Of a stretch of DNA of 64,000 nt, positions 10,496 to 22,215 are shown piece after piece. This DNA comes from Orobanche coerulescens (lineage: Eukaryota; Streptophyta; Magnoliopsida; Lamiales; Orobanchaceae): NCBI GenBank assembly GCA_033398695.1, contig CM065809.1:88207644-88271643 (forward strand), written 5' to 3'. The first letter of the stretch is position 1. Each line of letters begins with the position of its first letter. A model generated the notes under the pieces. The model searched no databases. It saw nothing but the letters and a program-made list of their open reading frames with translations, and was not told the origin of the DNA. A program made the position numbers and the translations under genes.

Positions 10496-12522
10496 TGTTA
10501 GGAGTATGCCCTCGAATGCCACTCAGAGGTTGTTGAGTGAGGGCATTGTACTTATAATTATGTAAATCATTTATATAAGGCAATGAATGTTTCTTTATTT
10601 ACTGGTAGTTACTGGCATTCCTAACTCGTAAATATACATATAGAAACTAGTCCGTGTATTTGAGAGCAAAACATTCCACTCCTTATTAGATAAGGGGGTC
10701 GGCACTGGAAAAGTTTATAGCTCAAATACTTAATCGTTCGCAAGTCGATGAAACTTGACTGGGCGTTAAGTTTATGTAAAGACTTGTATGACGTGTTCTT
10801 TGACAAGGAGAGTGCCTGTCGAACACTAATGGTTAGTGAGAGCACACGTTATAGTTATGCTAATTGGATTAGTATACTCGAACCGACTCACCCTCGATTC
10901 GTCACACGGATTTCACTCTGGGACAGTCAATGATGGAATCGAAAGGTTGTGATAGGTATTCGTGAACCTTCGACTTGAGGATTTAGTAGGGATGTGCTTG
11001 TGACGTCAAGATTTTCATTAGAATAGTTCGACCCTGTAAACCGGAAGGCGGGGGTCAACCTCGACGTGTAACTTGATGGGCAAGTAGCAGGTCCTACTGA
11101 ATACCAAGATAGAATTCTTTCTCCTGTTAGTGAACGGGTTATATGTCCTATGCGGTTATTGGCAGATGAGATCATAAGTCTTTGTCCAAAGCATTGGAGC
11201 TAGCTGTATTAGATACACGAGAGCTCGATGATCTCGATTTGCATTAACGCATGCATAGCGTCAAGTACAGATAGGGACAGACCGTGACCCTATAACTTGA
11301 CGGGACATTTGAAAGAAGGGTTTATACGTATACTGGTATTCACGACAGAATGGTTCTTGAATGATCCCAATCATTCGTTCTCAGTTGGGGTACAGTGTAG
11401 GCCGCCAGGATGGCTAGGTGGTGCTACTACTCTTTGGATCCTCCCATTGCTGACTGAGACGGCCCTACCGAGTCGCGCATTAGGATTGACGACGGAATGA
11501 ATCAAGCTAATTAACTCATTATGTGTATTAGATATTGGATATCTAAATTTAGGACATTAGATGTCTAAATCGATTTATTGGATAAATTGATTTACGGCCT
11601 AATGAATTAAATAAATTACTGGGTGATTAATTTAATTCATGTATATAATTATTTCTTGGAGAAATTAATTATATTATTTTGTATTTTATATGTTTAATTA
11701 ATTGGATTAATTAATCGATATAAATACATCGAAACGGAATCGGAGTTTATCTGTTTGGACTTTCGGGAGTCCGAAACGAACCGAACTCGTCCGTTTTTCA
11801 TCATGGCCACCCTCCTCTTTTCCACCTAATTTCCCCTTGTCTTTTGTTTCCATTTTATATGGATGATATTGACATGGTGGGGATACCTCTCATGTGAATG
11901 AGTTGTATAAGTTGGTGGAAGGTGTATAAAGAATAATATGTAGACTTGTGATTGAGTAGATATAATATCACATACATATTTCACACTTTGAGGAAGAGTG
12001 AGACGTAAGAGAGTTTGAAGGAGAGAGAGAAAAGAACTTAGAGTTCATTTCATGGTGTTCATACTCATCTTCATCTTCTTCACTAACTTCTTATTCATTT
12101 TTCTTGGAGAAAATTGAGAGAAAAATATTGAGAAAATTTTGATAAACATACTTGGAGTATATTCATCAAAATCAAAGCTTCACAACTTGATTCTAGCCGT
12201 AACCTTAGAGGTTAATCGGGTGTTGTCATTCCGGTCATTTTTCCGGCGCGTGACAAGTAGAGACGCGGTGCTTTCGGCGTTGGATCGTTCAAGGACTTGG
12301 AGCGGATTGAACTCGTAGAGATCAAACTAAAGCTTGGGGAATAGCTCAAGAGAAGGTTACCATTTAATCAACGGACTACAAGGGTTAGTTTCTATATCTC
12401 TTGTTATTCGTTTTGATATTCGTATATACGTAGCTCGATCGATCCTCGTAGGGATTCGGATCGAATTAATTTTCATTTTACCGCTTCCGCTGGGCCTTCA
12501 ATTTAGGCACCGAATCCCAACA
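10496..12522 (+). repeat. CopB 3' LTR
   Basis: Same sequence as 3250-5281 with about 30 substitutions by eye and a few small indels, for example loss of four bases near 11276. Ends CCGAATCCCAACA at 12522 and is followed by TSD AGTCT (12523-12527). Confidence 0.95.
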
Positions 12523-12527
12523 AGTCT

Positions 12528-13622
12528 GGGGTTTGAACCTTCGCGGTTGGTTTCCCAGCACCTGTAATTCAGCAGGTCACGGTCACTGGGTGATCTCATT
12601 ATGGGTAAGTTTGGGGCTTGAACCTTCGCGGTTGGTTTCCCAACACCTACAACTCAGTATGTCACAGTCATGTTTATGATCTCATTATGGGTAAGTTTAG
12701 GGCTTGAACCTTCGCGGTTGGTTTCCCAACATCTACAGTTCAGTAGGTCACGACCATTGGATGGTCTCATTGTGATACGGCTTCATGCCGTGGATTCCGC
12801 CCTCATTGTGATACGGCTTCGTGCCGTGGCTTCGGCCCTCATTGATACAGCTTCGGGCTATTTTGGCTTCAGGTGATTGTGATATTTGACAGCTTCGGCT
12901 GAGTGGCTTTCAGGCCTTTGTGGTGTCTCGGTATTTCATTGGAGCCTCCGGGCATTGTGATTCATATCTAATTATGTTCTGGTTTGGTTCATGTCCGTGT
13001 AATTCATTGTGGTGTTCTATAATTATGATTCGCCGTTGGGCATTTATGTTCTAACTTGTTGGACATGTATTAATAGTATGCCGTGGGCATAGTGTTTCAC
13101 GAATGCTCGGTTCTTACCTTGGTTTGTGAGCATCTCGTATTATTATTATCATTGTACCGTTTCATTCTGCCTTTGGATGCATATCATGTTATACATGTAT
13201 TTGATGTTCATTATCTGGATGACTGACCCCGTGGGGGGGAACATGTTTTCATGTTTTAGGTACTTGCAAGGAGAGAGTTGAGACACATGGGCATGATGAT
13301 GGCGACGAGGCATTCGAGCGATACTAATCCGAGTTGTTCATGTTGGTCATTCAGTTGGAGTGTTCTCCAGTTTGTCAGTCATTGTCATTATGTATTACCC
13401 GAGCAGATGCTCGTGGATGTTGTTGTATTTTTATTTTGGCCATGTAGGTCCATCGTTGTCGTTTAAATTCCTCATCGGAATATTGTGTCGGATATCATAG
13501 TAGGGACTATGATTTCCCTTGTTGGTTAATTTGATGTATTTATTAGTCGTTTTCACCTTGTGGGTCTCCTGGTGTGGGGTCCACGACACTGTAATAACCC
13601 AATAGGATTTGGGGCTGTTACA
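12528..13622 (+). mobile_element. TrgC 5' LTR, part 2
   Basis: Resumes the 85-bp repeats (12528-12775). It then has GATACGGCTTCGTGCCGTGG-like repeats (12774-12850) and about 800 bp that are the reverse complement of 22958-23830, the 3' end of the TrgE LTR. It ends GGATTTGGGGCTGTTACA at 13622. The close match to TrgE shows that TrgC and TrgE are one family in their LTR bodies. No protein gene. Confidence 0.85.
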
Positions 13623-13627
13623 GAAGA

Positions 13628-13639
13628 TGGTATCAGAGC
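13628..13639 (+). promoter_or_regulatory. TrgC primer-binding site (tRNA-iMet)
   Basis: TGGTATCAGAGC, a perfect match to the plant iMet primer-site consensus, five bases after the LTR end. The same GAAGATGGTATC context occurs in reverse at TrgE 29335-29347. Confidence 0.93.
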
Positions 13640-14343
13640 TTTGGGTTGTGAGATACCCTGATATGTGAGTTATGTGGCTCTACCGACGCGGTAGTAGTGG
13701 GACTATCAGGTTATGACAATCTGGACAGTCGGGTTTTGTGAGTCGTGATATTTGTATGACTGCATGAGTCATTCATTCATCGAGTCGTCGTTAGTTGAGA
13801 CTAGTATCGTGAGACCTCGAAGCTTCGTATGACCTGTGTAAGGACTCGATTCTCTTTATGTTCATACATTCATTATGTCATTAATTATACATGCTTTGTT
13901 GAAACCTATATGTGATATTAGTGTTACGATTGATTCATGACTAATTGTTTTGGAGCACGTGTGACCTGTGTAAGCATTAAGGATCAACTCATTCATCAGT
14001 TAACAATCCTCAATCATCATTTTTGATCTTGTCGATCATGTTAATTCATTAATCACTCAGTCAATCTCATTACTCAGTTGTTGATCTTGTGGATCGAATA
14101 ATCAATCTTGTTAACTTGTTCAAGATAATCATTTCAGGAATTTCATCAGATAATCATGTCACCTCACTTGATCTTTCATGCGATCTTATCATATTCCGGC
14201 GTCATGTCGACGATCATTTTATTGCATTATTAATGCATTAATTATGTTAGAGCGTGTATGCTCATTATTGTCATTCCGTAACGTAATCATAATGGGATAT
14301 TCATGCGGGATCTATAATCATCATGTGACTTTCCTGCTTCAGT
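13640..14343 (+). other. TrgC leader, non-coding
   Basis: About 700 bp of AT-rich sequence before gag, homologous in reverse to TrgE 28866-29329. Rich in GATCATxxx and TCATTCATT words. No gene seen. Confidence 0.65.
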
Positions 14344-14570
14344 ATGGATAGAGCTGTCAGAGGACGCAGGGGAAGAGGCCGCGGTGCGGGCCGAAATCGG
14401 GGATCTTGTGTGAATGCCCGCGCGAGTACGAGGGATAACATTGGTTCAACAGTTAGTGAGGCTACTCATTCACTGTCAGATAATTATTTACTGTCAGGGA
14501 GTCGTACCCGAAATGCTGCTCAATCAGAAGGTGTTCGGGTGGACCCATTCATATGCATACAGGTCATGAT
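14344..14570 (+). pseudogene. gag: TrgC gag, 5' part (split by TekD)
   Basis: Starts at TTCAGTATGGATAG; TrgE gag begins in the same context. The N-terminus is basic and Gly/Arg-rich (GRRGRGRGAGRN), as in Tekay-type gag. The frame is open to 14570, where TekD begins. Splicing out TekD and one ATGAT copy restores the frame into 43069 (Gln-Val-Met-Met-Ala-Gln at the join). Confidence 0.88.
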
Positions 14571-14726
14571 TGTAATATCCGGATTTATTACGGTGTATTT
14601 CATCTGTATTTCAAACCCTGTATTATTCGGATTTGTGGTTTTGATTATTGGAGTATGATGTTTCTTGCATTGATATCTTTGTACATAAGTATGGAAACAT
14701 GCAAAATTTCTCATGCAGACTCGTGA

Positions 14727-14951
14727 TAGCGCACGCTAGGAATGTAGCTTAACGCGCGCTATCGGGCTATTACTAGCGCACACTATGCAGGAAGGAGTTG
14801 CGTGCGCTAAGAACTCAATTATTGAGCGGGACGGCTAGCACATGCGCCAGCCGGGACATGGATCCGGATAAGATTCCCGCGGACGAACCTGGACAGTTCT
14901 GAAGTCAACTATTATTAGTGCACGCTAAGGATAGCTTAGTAGCGTGCGCTA
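14727..14951 (+). promoter_or_regulatory. TekD U3 array of 12-bp dyad motifs (4+2)
   Basis: Sites start at 14727, 14750, 14774 and 14798 (steps 23-24 bp), then 14916 and 14940 (step 24). Forms are TAGCGCACGCTA, TAACGCGCGCTA, TAGCGCACACTA, TTGCGTGCGCTA, TAGTGCACGCTA and TAGCGTGCGCTA. The last site ends 21 bp before the TATA box at 14973. The position suggests an upstream activating or regulatory array; no binding protein is known to me. Confidence 0.8.
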
Positions 14952-14972
14952 ACTTGTTAAAATGCAGAATAT

Positions 14973-14979
14973 TATAAAT
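14973..14979 (+). promoter_or_regulatory. TekD LTR TATA box
   Basis: TATAAAT in the context AATATTATAAATGGG, just after the motif array. It is conserved in the 3' LTR (22237-22243) and in SoloH (reverse, about 47129-47136). It probably sets the U3/R boundary 25-35 bp downstream. Confidence 0.75.
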
Positions 14980-15797
14980 GGGACAACAACCCGTTTTGGC
15001 TTACATTTTACTCGTCCATTCTGCATTCTTGAGAGGCCAGAGAGCTGAAATAATCCCCCTACACACTTAGAACTCATCTTGTTGGTGTTTATATATTGGT
15101 TATCACTTGGGAGTAATCATTGAAGCGGAATAGCACCTTGGAGTGGCATACAACCAACCGGAGTCGGATTCTACCTTACGGATCAGTGATTTTCATCATA
15201 TTAAGGTATGTTCAATCTATCTCTAGACTTAGAGTTGGATTCTAAAGAATTGGATGATCATAGTAACGAGTTGATTTTCATAAGTGAATTATCTAAAGTA
15301 CATCATGTTTGGAATATTGAGATGAATAAGCCTTAAGTACCTTGATTATGATCATCATGATTCGAATCTTATTACATTGAATATGTAAAGGAAGCTTCTA
15401 TCATTGGTAATCCGAATCTAGTAGATGACTTCATAGCAATCTTGGACTTGACTTTAACATCATTATTGTTAGATAAATCTAAAGGATTGATCATGCAAGG
15501 ATTTATCTAGTATAGATGGAACGTTTAACAACTTCAGCATGATAATATTGATTGATATAGAGGTGTTGATATCAACCGTTAAGCCTTTCAAATTGTCGTA
15601 TGAAGATTTGTAGTCGAAATGGAATATGGTTTTATAATGGTATGTATATCCTCGAATCCGAAGTTGTTGCTATCCGTAAGATCATTCATAATCGTATGAA
15701 CAAGATATTCATGGAGGTAACATGAATTATCACGGAAGATTTCATTGTTTTGATCATGATGAGAATAAGCATCGCCCAAAGAATCGCCATGCATAGA

Positions 15798-16013
15798 TAG
15801 CGCACGCTAAGCTATGAAGATTAACATGCGCTATCGAGCACGAGTTAGCGTACGCTACGTTTGGTGTGTAACGTACGCTAAGACATCAGACGAGTCAGTC
15901 GACTGATCAGTGAAGTACTGACCATGCATAGTTAGCGTACGCTAGGCTTTGTTGTTTTCGTGCGCTATCGAAAGCGTACTTAACGACGCTACAGCAGTAC
16001 TTAGCGTGGCGCT
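15798..16013 (+). promoter_or_regulatory. TekD second dyad-motif array, downstream of TATA (4+4)
   Basis: Sites start at 15798, 15822, 15846 and 15869, then 15933, 15956, about 15979 and about 16002, again in steps of 23-24 bp. Forms include TAGCGTACGCTA, a perfect palindrome. The last two are slightly damaged in this copy but intact at 42080-42135. The gap between quartets holds CAGTCGACTGATCAGTGAAG. Being about 820 bp downstream of TATA, this array should be in transcribed RNA. Confidence 0.75.
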
Positions 16014-16940
16014 AAGCGGTCAGAAGAATTACATTTTATGAAATTTTGGCCGTAAATCGAATTGTTAAACATTCGTACGACGTGAGATAAATCCTATATC
16101 ATTTCTTTTGTTAAGGTTTGATCTTGTTGCGTGATTGATTGAGGAGGACGACCTTCGAGTGTTCGTTTTCGTGGAAGTATTGTTCTTGTCTTCAAATCGA
16201 GGCAAGTACCTTAATTGTTTTATGTATTGTTGTTATACATATTGTCGTGCATGTATGTCGTTATTGTATGTCCACCTCGTGTTGGTCCGACGGGATCATC
16301 GGGGGATCTATGCTAGCGTGCGCTGGATCATCGGACGAGTTTTTCCACCACGGGTAGGTCTGACGGGATCATCGTAGGTTCTAGGCAGTGAACGCTGGAT
16401 CGACGCAATTACCATGTGTATGTTATGATATCATGTTGTGATTATCACTTGTGTATGTCATTTATGAGTTTCTCGTAGGAGAAGACTCGTTGGTATTTTG
16501 TCGTTTACGTTATTATTCTTCGTGAGATATGAATAATATGTTGTGGTACTTGTACTAGCATCGTTGTGCTAACCCCTTCGGGGGTGAATATTTTGTTTAT
16601 GTTCAGGATCCAGGAGAGCGGGAAAACAACCACTGGAGCTGCATGACGACGAGGGCGCAGAGTGATGTTTTGGCCGGGTTCATTTGTCTGTTGTTTATTG
16701 GTTATTTCAATAAGTACTCGAGTACGAAGTCATTTATGCTGAATTTGAATTTGGTGATGTATTATTAAGTTCTGTGAACAATCGTACTTTCGGTATTTGG
16801 TCAGAACCGTTGTATATTCATTCCGTTATTTCCATTCGTTAGTACCTTTTAATGTCTGTTCAATTCTTCAGCCTTGTAAATCCTTATGTAAAGGATTTAC
16901 GGTACTGTAATATTCTGAATATATCGGGGTGTTACGAATA

Positions 16941-16952
16941 TGGTATCAGAGC
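16941..16952 (+). promoter_or_regulatory. TekD primer-binding site (tRNA-iMet)
   Basis: TGGTATCAGAGC, a perfect iMet primer site four bases after the LTR end. A short leader (16953-17170) leads to gag. Confidence 0.93.
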
Positions 16953-17170
16953 TAAGATTATGGATATCTTGGTCATGGGGTTAAAATAGGGGTCATTTAT
17001 GTCTTTTGAGGTAACCGACCGTGAATGACATCACTGCACTGCCTACGTCTTCATGCGAACGGTGGTTGTAAGTTCCTAAACTCTATCTCGTTCTTTACAT
17101 GTTGTGTCTCTTTATACTCGAATATTAGAACGATGTTGTTTCTTGTATATTGAGTATTTATGCTTACAGT

Positions 17171-18270
17171 ATGTTGAGAGGCGGACGTGGACGTGGTCGC
17201 GGTCGTGGACGCGGACGAAGAAATGCTGAAAGGGAAGCGTTGCCTTCTAATCGTGCTACCATAGCTCGCCGAGCCGCAACAATCTATTAATAACAAACCA
17301 GATCCTGCTGTACTGCAGATCCTTCGTCAAGTGGTGAACCGGATGACCTGGGCCGCCAAGTCGTGGACCGAATGCAAGTAGCGGTGGGACTACAGCAGGG
17401 AGAGAGACAGCAAGGGATCCGAGACATGGGAAATCGAGGTGACCGGTGGATGCAAGAGGTGGCGAAGATGCAACCACCCAAATTCGACAGTATTTATAAG
17501 ACTCCCACCTGGGATCATTGGTTGAAAGAATTGGAGAAAATCTTTGCCGGGATTAACTGCCCAGACGACCGGAGAGCCTCTATCGCTCAATATTTTCTGA
17601 TAGGGGAAGCGTCCGAATGGTGGGAAGCCATCCGGCCTGTAGACCATGGTGCCGATTGGACAGAGTTTATATTGATGATGGAAGCTCAGTATTGCCCTCG
17701 TCCTATGAGGGAAGCCAAAATTCGGGAGTTTTTCTCCGCCGCCTTTCCGATGTGCGGTATCCTGCAATTAAGACGTTTAACCAAGAAATGGCATTTGTTC
17801 GACATTTGGTCGTAATGTATGCGTAAATGATGATCCATTTCGATATGAGGATGAAAGCGAAATCCAGAGGTACATGTCCTGATTTGAATGTACCACACTC
17901 CGTCAATACCAGGATAAGGCGTTAACGTATGAGATCAAGGAAGCAAATATGGAGAAATTTTCTAATCCAAGAAACAGAAAGTCTCGGTACTTTTACAGAG
18001 CACAAGAACAAATGGGCCCCGTAAGGCCCGGTCATCCTTTCACTCTTTCAAGAAACCTCCGCACCCAGCTAGGAGCGGAAAGAACTTTGGAGCGACATCA
18101 ACTATTACCGATGTTACCAGAAATGCTTTAATCTGCGCCAGACGGGCACTATCGACGGAATTGCCCTTCCCGCCGTGACTTGTTTTGATTGTGGACGAGA
18201 GGGACATCGGGCGTTGTTTTGTGAAGAGGCCGCAAAGTCTTTTAGAGCCCGTACACCACAGCAAGCGAAG
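17171..18270 (+). pseudogene. gag: TekD gag, broken by stops and frameshifts
   Basis: ATG at 17171 in a CAGTATG context opens a Gly-Arg repeat N-terminus (RGGRGRGRGRGRGRRN). A stop follows near 17287 in that frame. The capsid domain is readable at 17467-17760 (PPKFD ... WDHWLKELEKIF ... ASEWWEAIRP). Frame changes follow near 17760-17900. The single zinc knuckle CFDCGREGHRALFC (C-X2-C-X4-H-X4-C) is intact at 18181-18222. Confidence 0.82.
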
Positions 18271-18297
18271 GAAGCCAAGATCCAATGACGCAAGAAA

Positions 18298-18909
18298 GTG
18301 TTCAGATGCCTCAGAATTTTGGCGCCGACGAGGCAGAGGACAATGGGACCGAAAGGGGACATCGAGTGCCGGATCTGCTCCCCACGCCTGCACGAGATGA
18401 GAAGGACAGACGATCAGATGTCATTGCCGCATCGTGCACTGGCCCAGATCCTTTCCCAGCCAGTTAGCGTTTTATTCGATACAGGAGCTACACATTCTTT
18501 TATATCTTTGTCTTGTGTAAATCGTTTGAATATTTCCGGTTTTCATACTTGTGAACCTTATGTTGTTGGTTTACCGAGTGGAGAGAGGATTGTCGGAAAC
18601 TTAGAAACTAGAAATTTCCCTATATCATTTGGAGGCAGAGAGTGGCTCTCAAATCTGATCGTGATAGAAATGCAAGGAGACGACCTGATACTCGGAGACG
18701 ATTGGCTTAATCGATATGGAGCAATTGTGAACTACCGAAGGAGGAGTATCTCGCTGATCGCTGACGATGGTTCCGAAATATTGTTCGAGGGGTGGAAACC
18801 GGGAAGCTCAGGAAAATTGATCAAAGCGATGAAAGCTGTCAGATTGTTGAAACAGGGCTGTATCGGGCACTGGTGTTATGCAATGAAGAAAGAAGGCGAA
18901 ATTGTGTAA
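18298..18909 (+). pseudogene. pol: TekD aspartic protease and linker to RT
   Basis: VLFDTGATHSFIS with the Asp-Thr-Gly triad at 18478-18486, then GDDLILGDDWLNRYGA, the conserved C-terminal part of gypsy proteases. The frame is open to a stop at 18907-18909, close to the RT start. The protease would cut Gag-Pol in particles. Confidence 0.85.
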
Positions 18910-18927
18910 CTTTCATCCATTCCTGTT

Positions 18928-20296
18928 GTGAACGAATTTCCAGATGTATTTCCTGACGAGTTACCTGGACTACCTCCACGAAGGGATGTGGAATTTACCA
19001 TTGAGCTGGAACCCGGAGCTACACCAATTTCTAAGGCGCCGTATCGTATGGCACCTACTGAGATGTACGAACTGAAGAAGCAGCTGGAGGAGTTACTGGA
19101 CAAGGGCTATATTCAGCCAAGCGTTTCACCCTGGGGAGCGCCAGTTCTTTTTGTCCGAAAGAAGGATGGGTCGCTCCGACTGTGTATTGACTATCGAGAG
19201 CTGAACAAGATGACGATTAAGAACAAGTATCCGTTGCCACGGATTGATGATCTGTTTGACCAGCTGCAAGGGGCAACAGTATTTTCTAAAATCGATCTGA
19301 GATCAGGATATCATCAGCTGAGGATTAAGGAATCTGATGTTCGAAATCGCGCTCGTAACTCGCTACGGACATTATGAGTTTGTAGTAATGCCGCTTTGGT
19401 CTCACTAACGCACTTTGTATTTATGCAATTGATGAACCGTGTTCATTGAATTTTGGATAAATTTGTGGTCATGTTCATTGATGACATTCGTGTATTCTAA
19501 GAGCCCTAAGAACATGCGCAAAGATTTGCAGATTGTATTGGAACTTTTGAGAAACGAGCAATTGTACGCCAAACTTTCTAAGTGTGAATTCTGGCTAAAG
19601 GAAGTAATGTTCCTCGGCCATGTGGTGTCAGCTAAAGGAGTCCGAGTAGATCCTCAGAAGATCGAAGCAATTATGGATTGGAAGTCTCCAAAGAACGTGA
19701 AAGAAGTCCGAAGCTTCTTGGGACTCGCTGGATATTATCGACGATTCGTGGAAGGATTTTCTAAAATTTCCCGCCCACTTACTCGACTCCTGCAAAAAAC
19801 TCAAAAGTTTGAGTGAAATGAGTTGTGTCAGGTTAGCTTTGATGAATTAAAGAAGAGATTGACGACGGCACCGATTCTATCACTTCCACAGGGAACTGGA
19901 GGATTTATAGTTTACAGTGATGCTTCGAACCAAGGACTCGGGTGCGTATTGATGCAAAATGATAAGGTGATCGCTTATGCGTCACGACAGCTGAAACCTT
20001 ATGAAGTAAATTACCCAACACATGATTTGGAGCTAGCAGCAGTGGTTTTTGCTTTGAAGATCTGGAGGCATTATCTGTACGGGACTCATTGTCAGATCTT
20101 TACGGATCACAAGAGTCTCAAGTACATATTCAGTCAGAAACAATTAAACATGCGGCAAAGAAGATGGTTAGAACTGATTAAGGACTATGACTTGGAGATT
20201 TTATATCATCCAGGCAAAGCGAATGTAGTGGCCGATGCACTTAGCCGCAAGCCTGTTTCTATTCGGGATCTCGGAGACGCCGACCTCCCAACTTAG
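18928..20296 (+). pseudogene. pol: TekD reverse transcriptase and RNase H, frameshifted
   Basis: RT starts with [12 protein letters not shown] and continues through [17 protein letters not shown] and [12 protein letters not shown] (first catalytic Asp). Frame breaks occur near 19345-19440. The catalytic box FIDD is at 19474-19485, followed by FLGHVVS and [11 protein letters not shown]. After a stop near 19814, RNase H continues 19823-20296 with [34 protein letters not shown] and ADALSR. Confidence 0.88.
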
Positions 20297-20519
20297 CCTT
20301 CAACGAGGGATGATTCGTGAAGAAATTGAAGTGTGGTTACAAAGAGTCCAAGGACAATCATGCGTGATGGAGATAACTTCATCATTAACCGAAGGAATCA
20401 AATCTAAACAGCAGATGATCCTCCGATGATTCGGTTACGTGATGAAGTGATCAAAGGAAAGGCCCCGGATTCATAATTCATGATGATGGAGTTTTGAGAT
20501 TTGAACCGACTCTTCGTTC

Positions 20520-21798
20520 CCGATGTTGATGTTCAAAGCAGACGATTATGAAGGAAGCTCACGGTTCCTATTCTATCCACCGGGCACCAAGAAATGTATA
20601 AGGACTTGAAGCAGAATTTCTGGTGGGGCAACATGAAGAAAGACGTAGCGGACTATGTTTCGAAATGCTTGACTTGTCAGCAGGTTAAGATCGAGCATCA
20701 ACGGCCTGCCGGAATGTTGAAGCCCAATTCCTGAATGGAAGTGGGAGGACATATCGATGGACTTTATCACTAATATGCCGAGAACCAAGACGGGAATGAA
20801 CATGATTTGGGTGATAGTTGATCGTTTAACCAAATCAGCTCATTTCCTAGGCATTAAGGACACATGGGGACCAGAGAAATTGGCGCGAGTATTTATTTCG
20901 GAGATAGTTCGATTGCATGGTACGCCGAAAACCATTGTTTCTGATCGAGATGGCCGTTTTGTGTCTCACTTTTGGAAGGCAGTTCATAAGGCCTTGGGGA
21001 CCGAATTGAACTTCAGTATAGCTTATCACCCGCAGACTGACGGACAATCCGAGAGGACCATTCAAACGGTGGAAGATATGCTGAGGGCTTGTGCCTTAGA
21101 TTGGTCAAACGATTGGGAAGTTCATCTACCGTTGATTGAATTTACCTACAACAATAGTTGGCATGCTTCCATTAAGATGGCACCGTTTGAGGCATTATAC
21201 GGAAGGAGATGCAGATCGCCCTATCTTTGGGACGATTCATCGGACTTGATCGAATGTAACCAGAGTTGATCGTGCAGACTCGAGAGAAGATAGCCTTGAT
21301 TCGTAAAAGGCTGTTGACCGCCCAGAGTCGCCAGAAATCCTACGCGGACGTACACCGTCGCCCATTGGAGTTCAATACTGGAGACCATGTACTTTTGAAG
21401 GTTTCTCCTACTCGGGGAATCTTTCGTTTCGGAAGGAAAGGAAAGTTGAGTCCGAGATATATCGGACCATTTGAGATCCTCGAGAGAGTTGGGGAGTTGG
21501 CATACAGATTGGCATTGCCGCCGTCATTGTGCCATGTTCATAACGTGTTCCACATATCCCAGTTACGGAGGTATATACCAGATCCCAGTCATATCATTGA
21601 TTTCAGCGAGATCGAAGTCGAGTAGGATGGGACGTTTGAAGAAAGACCGGTCAAGATACTCGAGAGTCGAGTTAAACAGCTGAGGAACAAACCAATCGTT
21701 TTGGTCAAAGTTCAATGGTCACGTCACGGAATGGAAGAAGCCACCTGGGAAACAGAAGCTGATATGAAGTCTAGATATCCCGAATTATTTTCATCTTG
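20520..21798 (+). pseudogene. pol: TekD integrase with C-terminal chromodomain
   Basis: The zinc-binding domain ends CLTCQQVK (about 20670-20693). The catalytic core reads MDFITNMP (first Asp near 20760), SDRDGRF (second Asp) and DGQSERTIQT (Glu near 21052). The GPFEIL..VG..AYRLALPP and HVFHVSQL-like region follows near 21465-21570. The tail ILESRVKQLRNKPIVLVKVQ ... ATWETE ... YPELF (21655-21790) is a chromodomain, which in chromoviruses directs integration to marked chromatin. There are stops at 20733, 21267 and 21624. Confidence 0.88.
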
Positions 21799-21817
21799 AG
21801 TTTCGGGACGAAACTCC

Positions 21818-21834
21818 TTTTTAGTAGGAGAGTA
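21818..21834 (+). promoter_or_regulatory. TekD polypurine tract region
   Basis: TTTTTAGTAGGAGAGTA immediately before the 3' LTR at 21835, following the TTTCGGGACGAAACTCC segment typical of the 3' end of these elements. The tract is short and interrupted by T, so it may be weakened. Confidence 0.7.
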
Positions 21835-21990
21835 TGTAATATCCGGATTTATTACGGTGTATTTCATCTGTATTTCAAACCCTGTATTATTCGGATTTGT
21901 GGTTTTGATTATTGGAGTATGATGTTTCTTGCATTGATATCTTTGTACATAAGTATGGAAACATGCAAAATTTCTCATACAAACTCGTGA

Positions 21991-22215
21991 TAGCGCACGC
22001 TAAGAATGTAGCTTAACGCGCGCTATCGGTCTATTACTAGCGCACGCTATGCAGGAAGGAGTTGCGTGCGCTAAGAACTCAATTATTGAGCGGGACGGCT
22101 AGCACATGCGCCAGCCGGGACATGGGTTCGGATAAGATTCCCGCGGACGAACCTGGACAGTTCTGAAGTCAACTATTATTAGCGCACGCTAAGGATCGCT
22201 TAGTAGCGTGCGCTA
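21991..22215 (+). promoter_or_regulatory. TekD 3' LTR U3 dyad-motif array (4+2)
   Basis: Same array as 14727-14951. Two sites that vary in the 5' LTR (14774 and 14916) read TAGCGCACGCTA here, closer to consensus. Deamination-like C-to-T and G-to-A changes explain the difference. Confidence 0.78.

Larger units (their letters stand above)
3250..12522 (+). mobile_element. CopB: complete Ty1/copia retrotransposon, non-functional
   Basis: A 9.3-kb element with 2032- and 2027-bp LTRs (TGTTAG...CAACA), iMet-type primer site, long leader, gag, protease-integrase, RT/RNase H remnants, polypurine tract and TSD. Order of domains (integrase before RT) makes it Ty1/copia. Lineage is uncertain; the long LTRs and gag would fit the Angela/Tork side. 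The coding part has many stops and frameshifts and lacks the N-terminal half of RT, while the LTRs differ by only about 30 substitutions by eye (about 1.5%). Confidence 0.95.
14571..16936 (+). repeat. TekD 5' LTR
   Basis: Starts TGTAATATCCGGATTTATT, with U3 motif array at 14727-14951, TATA at 14973 and a second motif array at 15798-16013. It ends TATCGGGGTGTTACG, where the final CA has become CG. Its partner is 21835-22957 plus 41809-43063, and SoloH is another copy. Some open frames of 60-100 codons recur in all copies but show no protein domain. Confidence 0.93.

Noticed and set aside
16135..16377. Frame recurring at 42258-42551 and 45967-45674, starting MIEEDDLRVFVF
   Set aside because: It recurs because it lies in the TekD LTR (three copies). 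A second frame over the same bases is equally open, and there is no recognisable domain.
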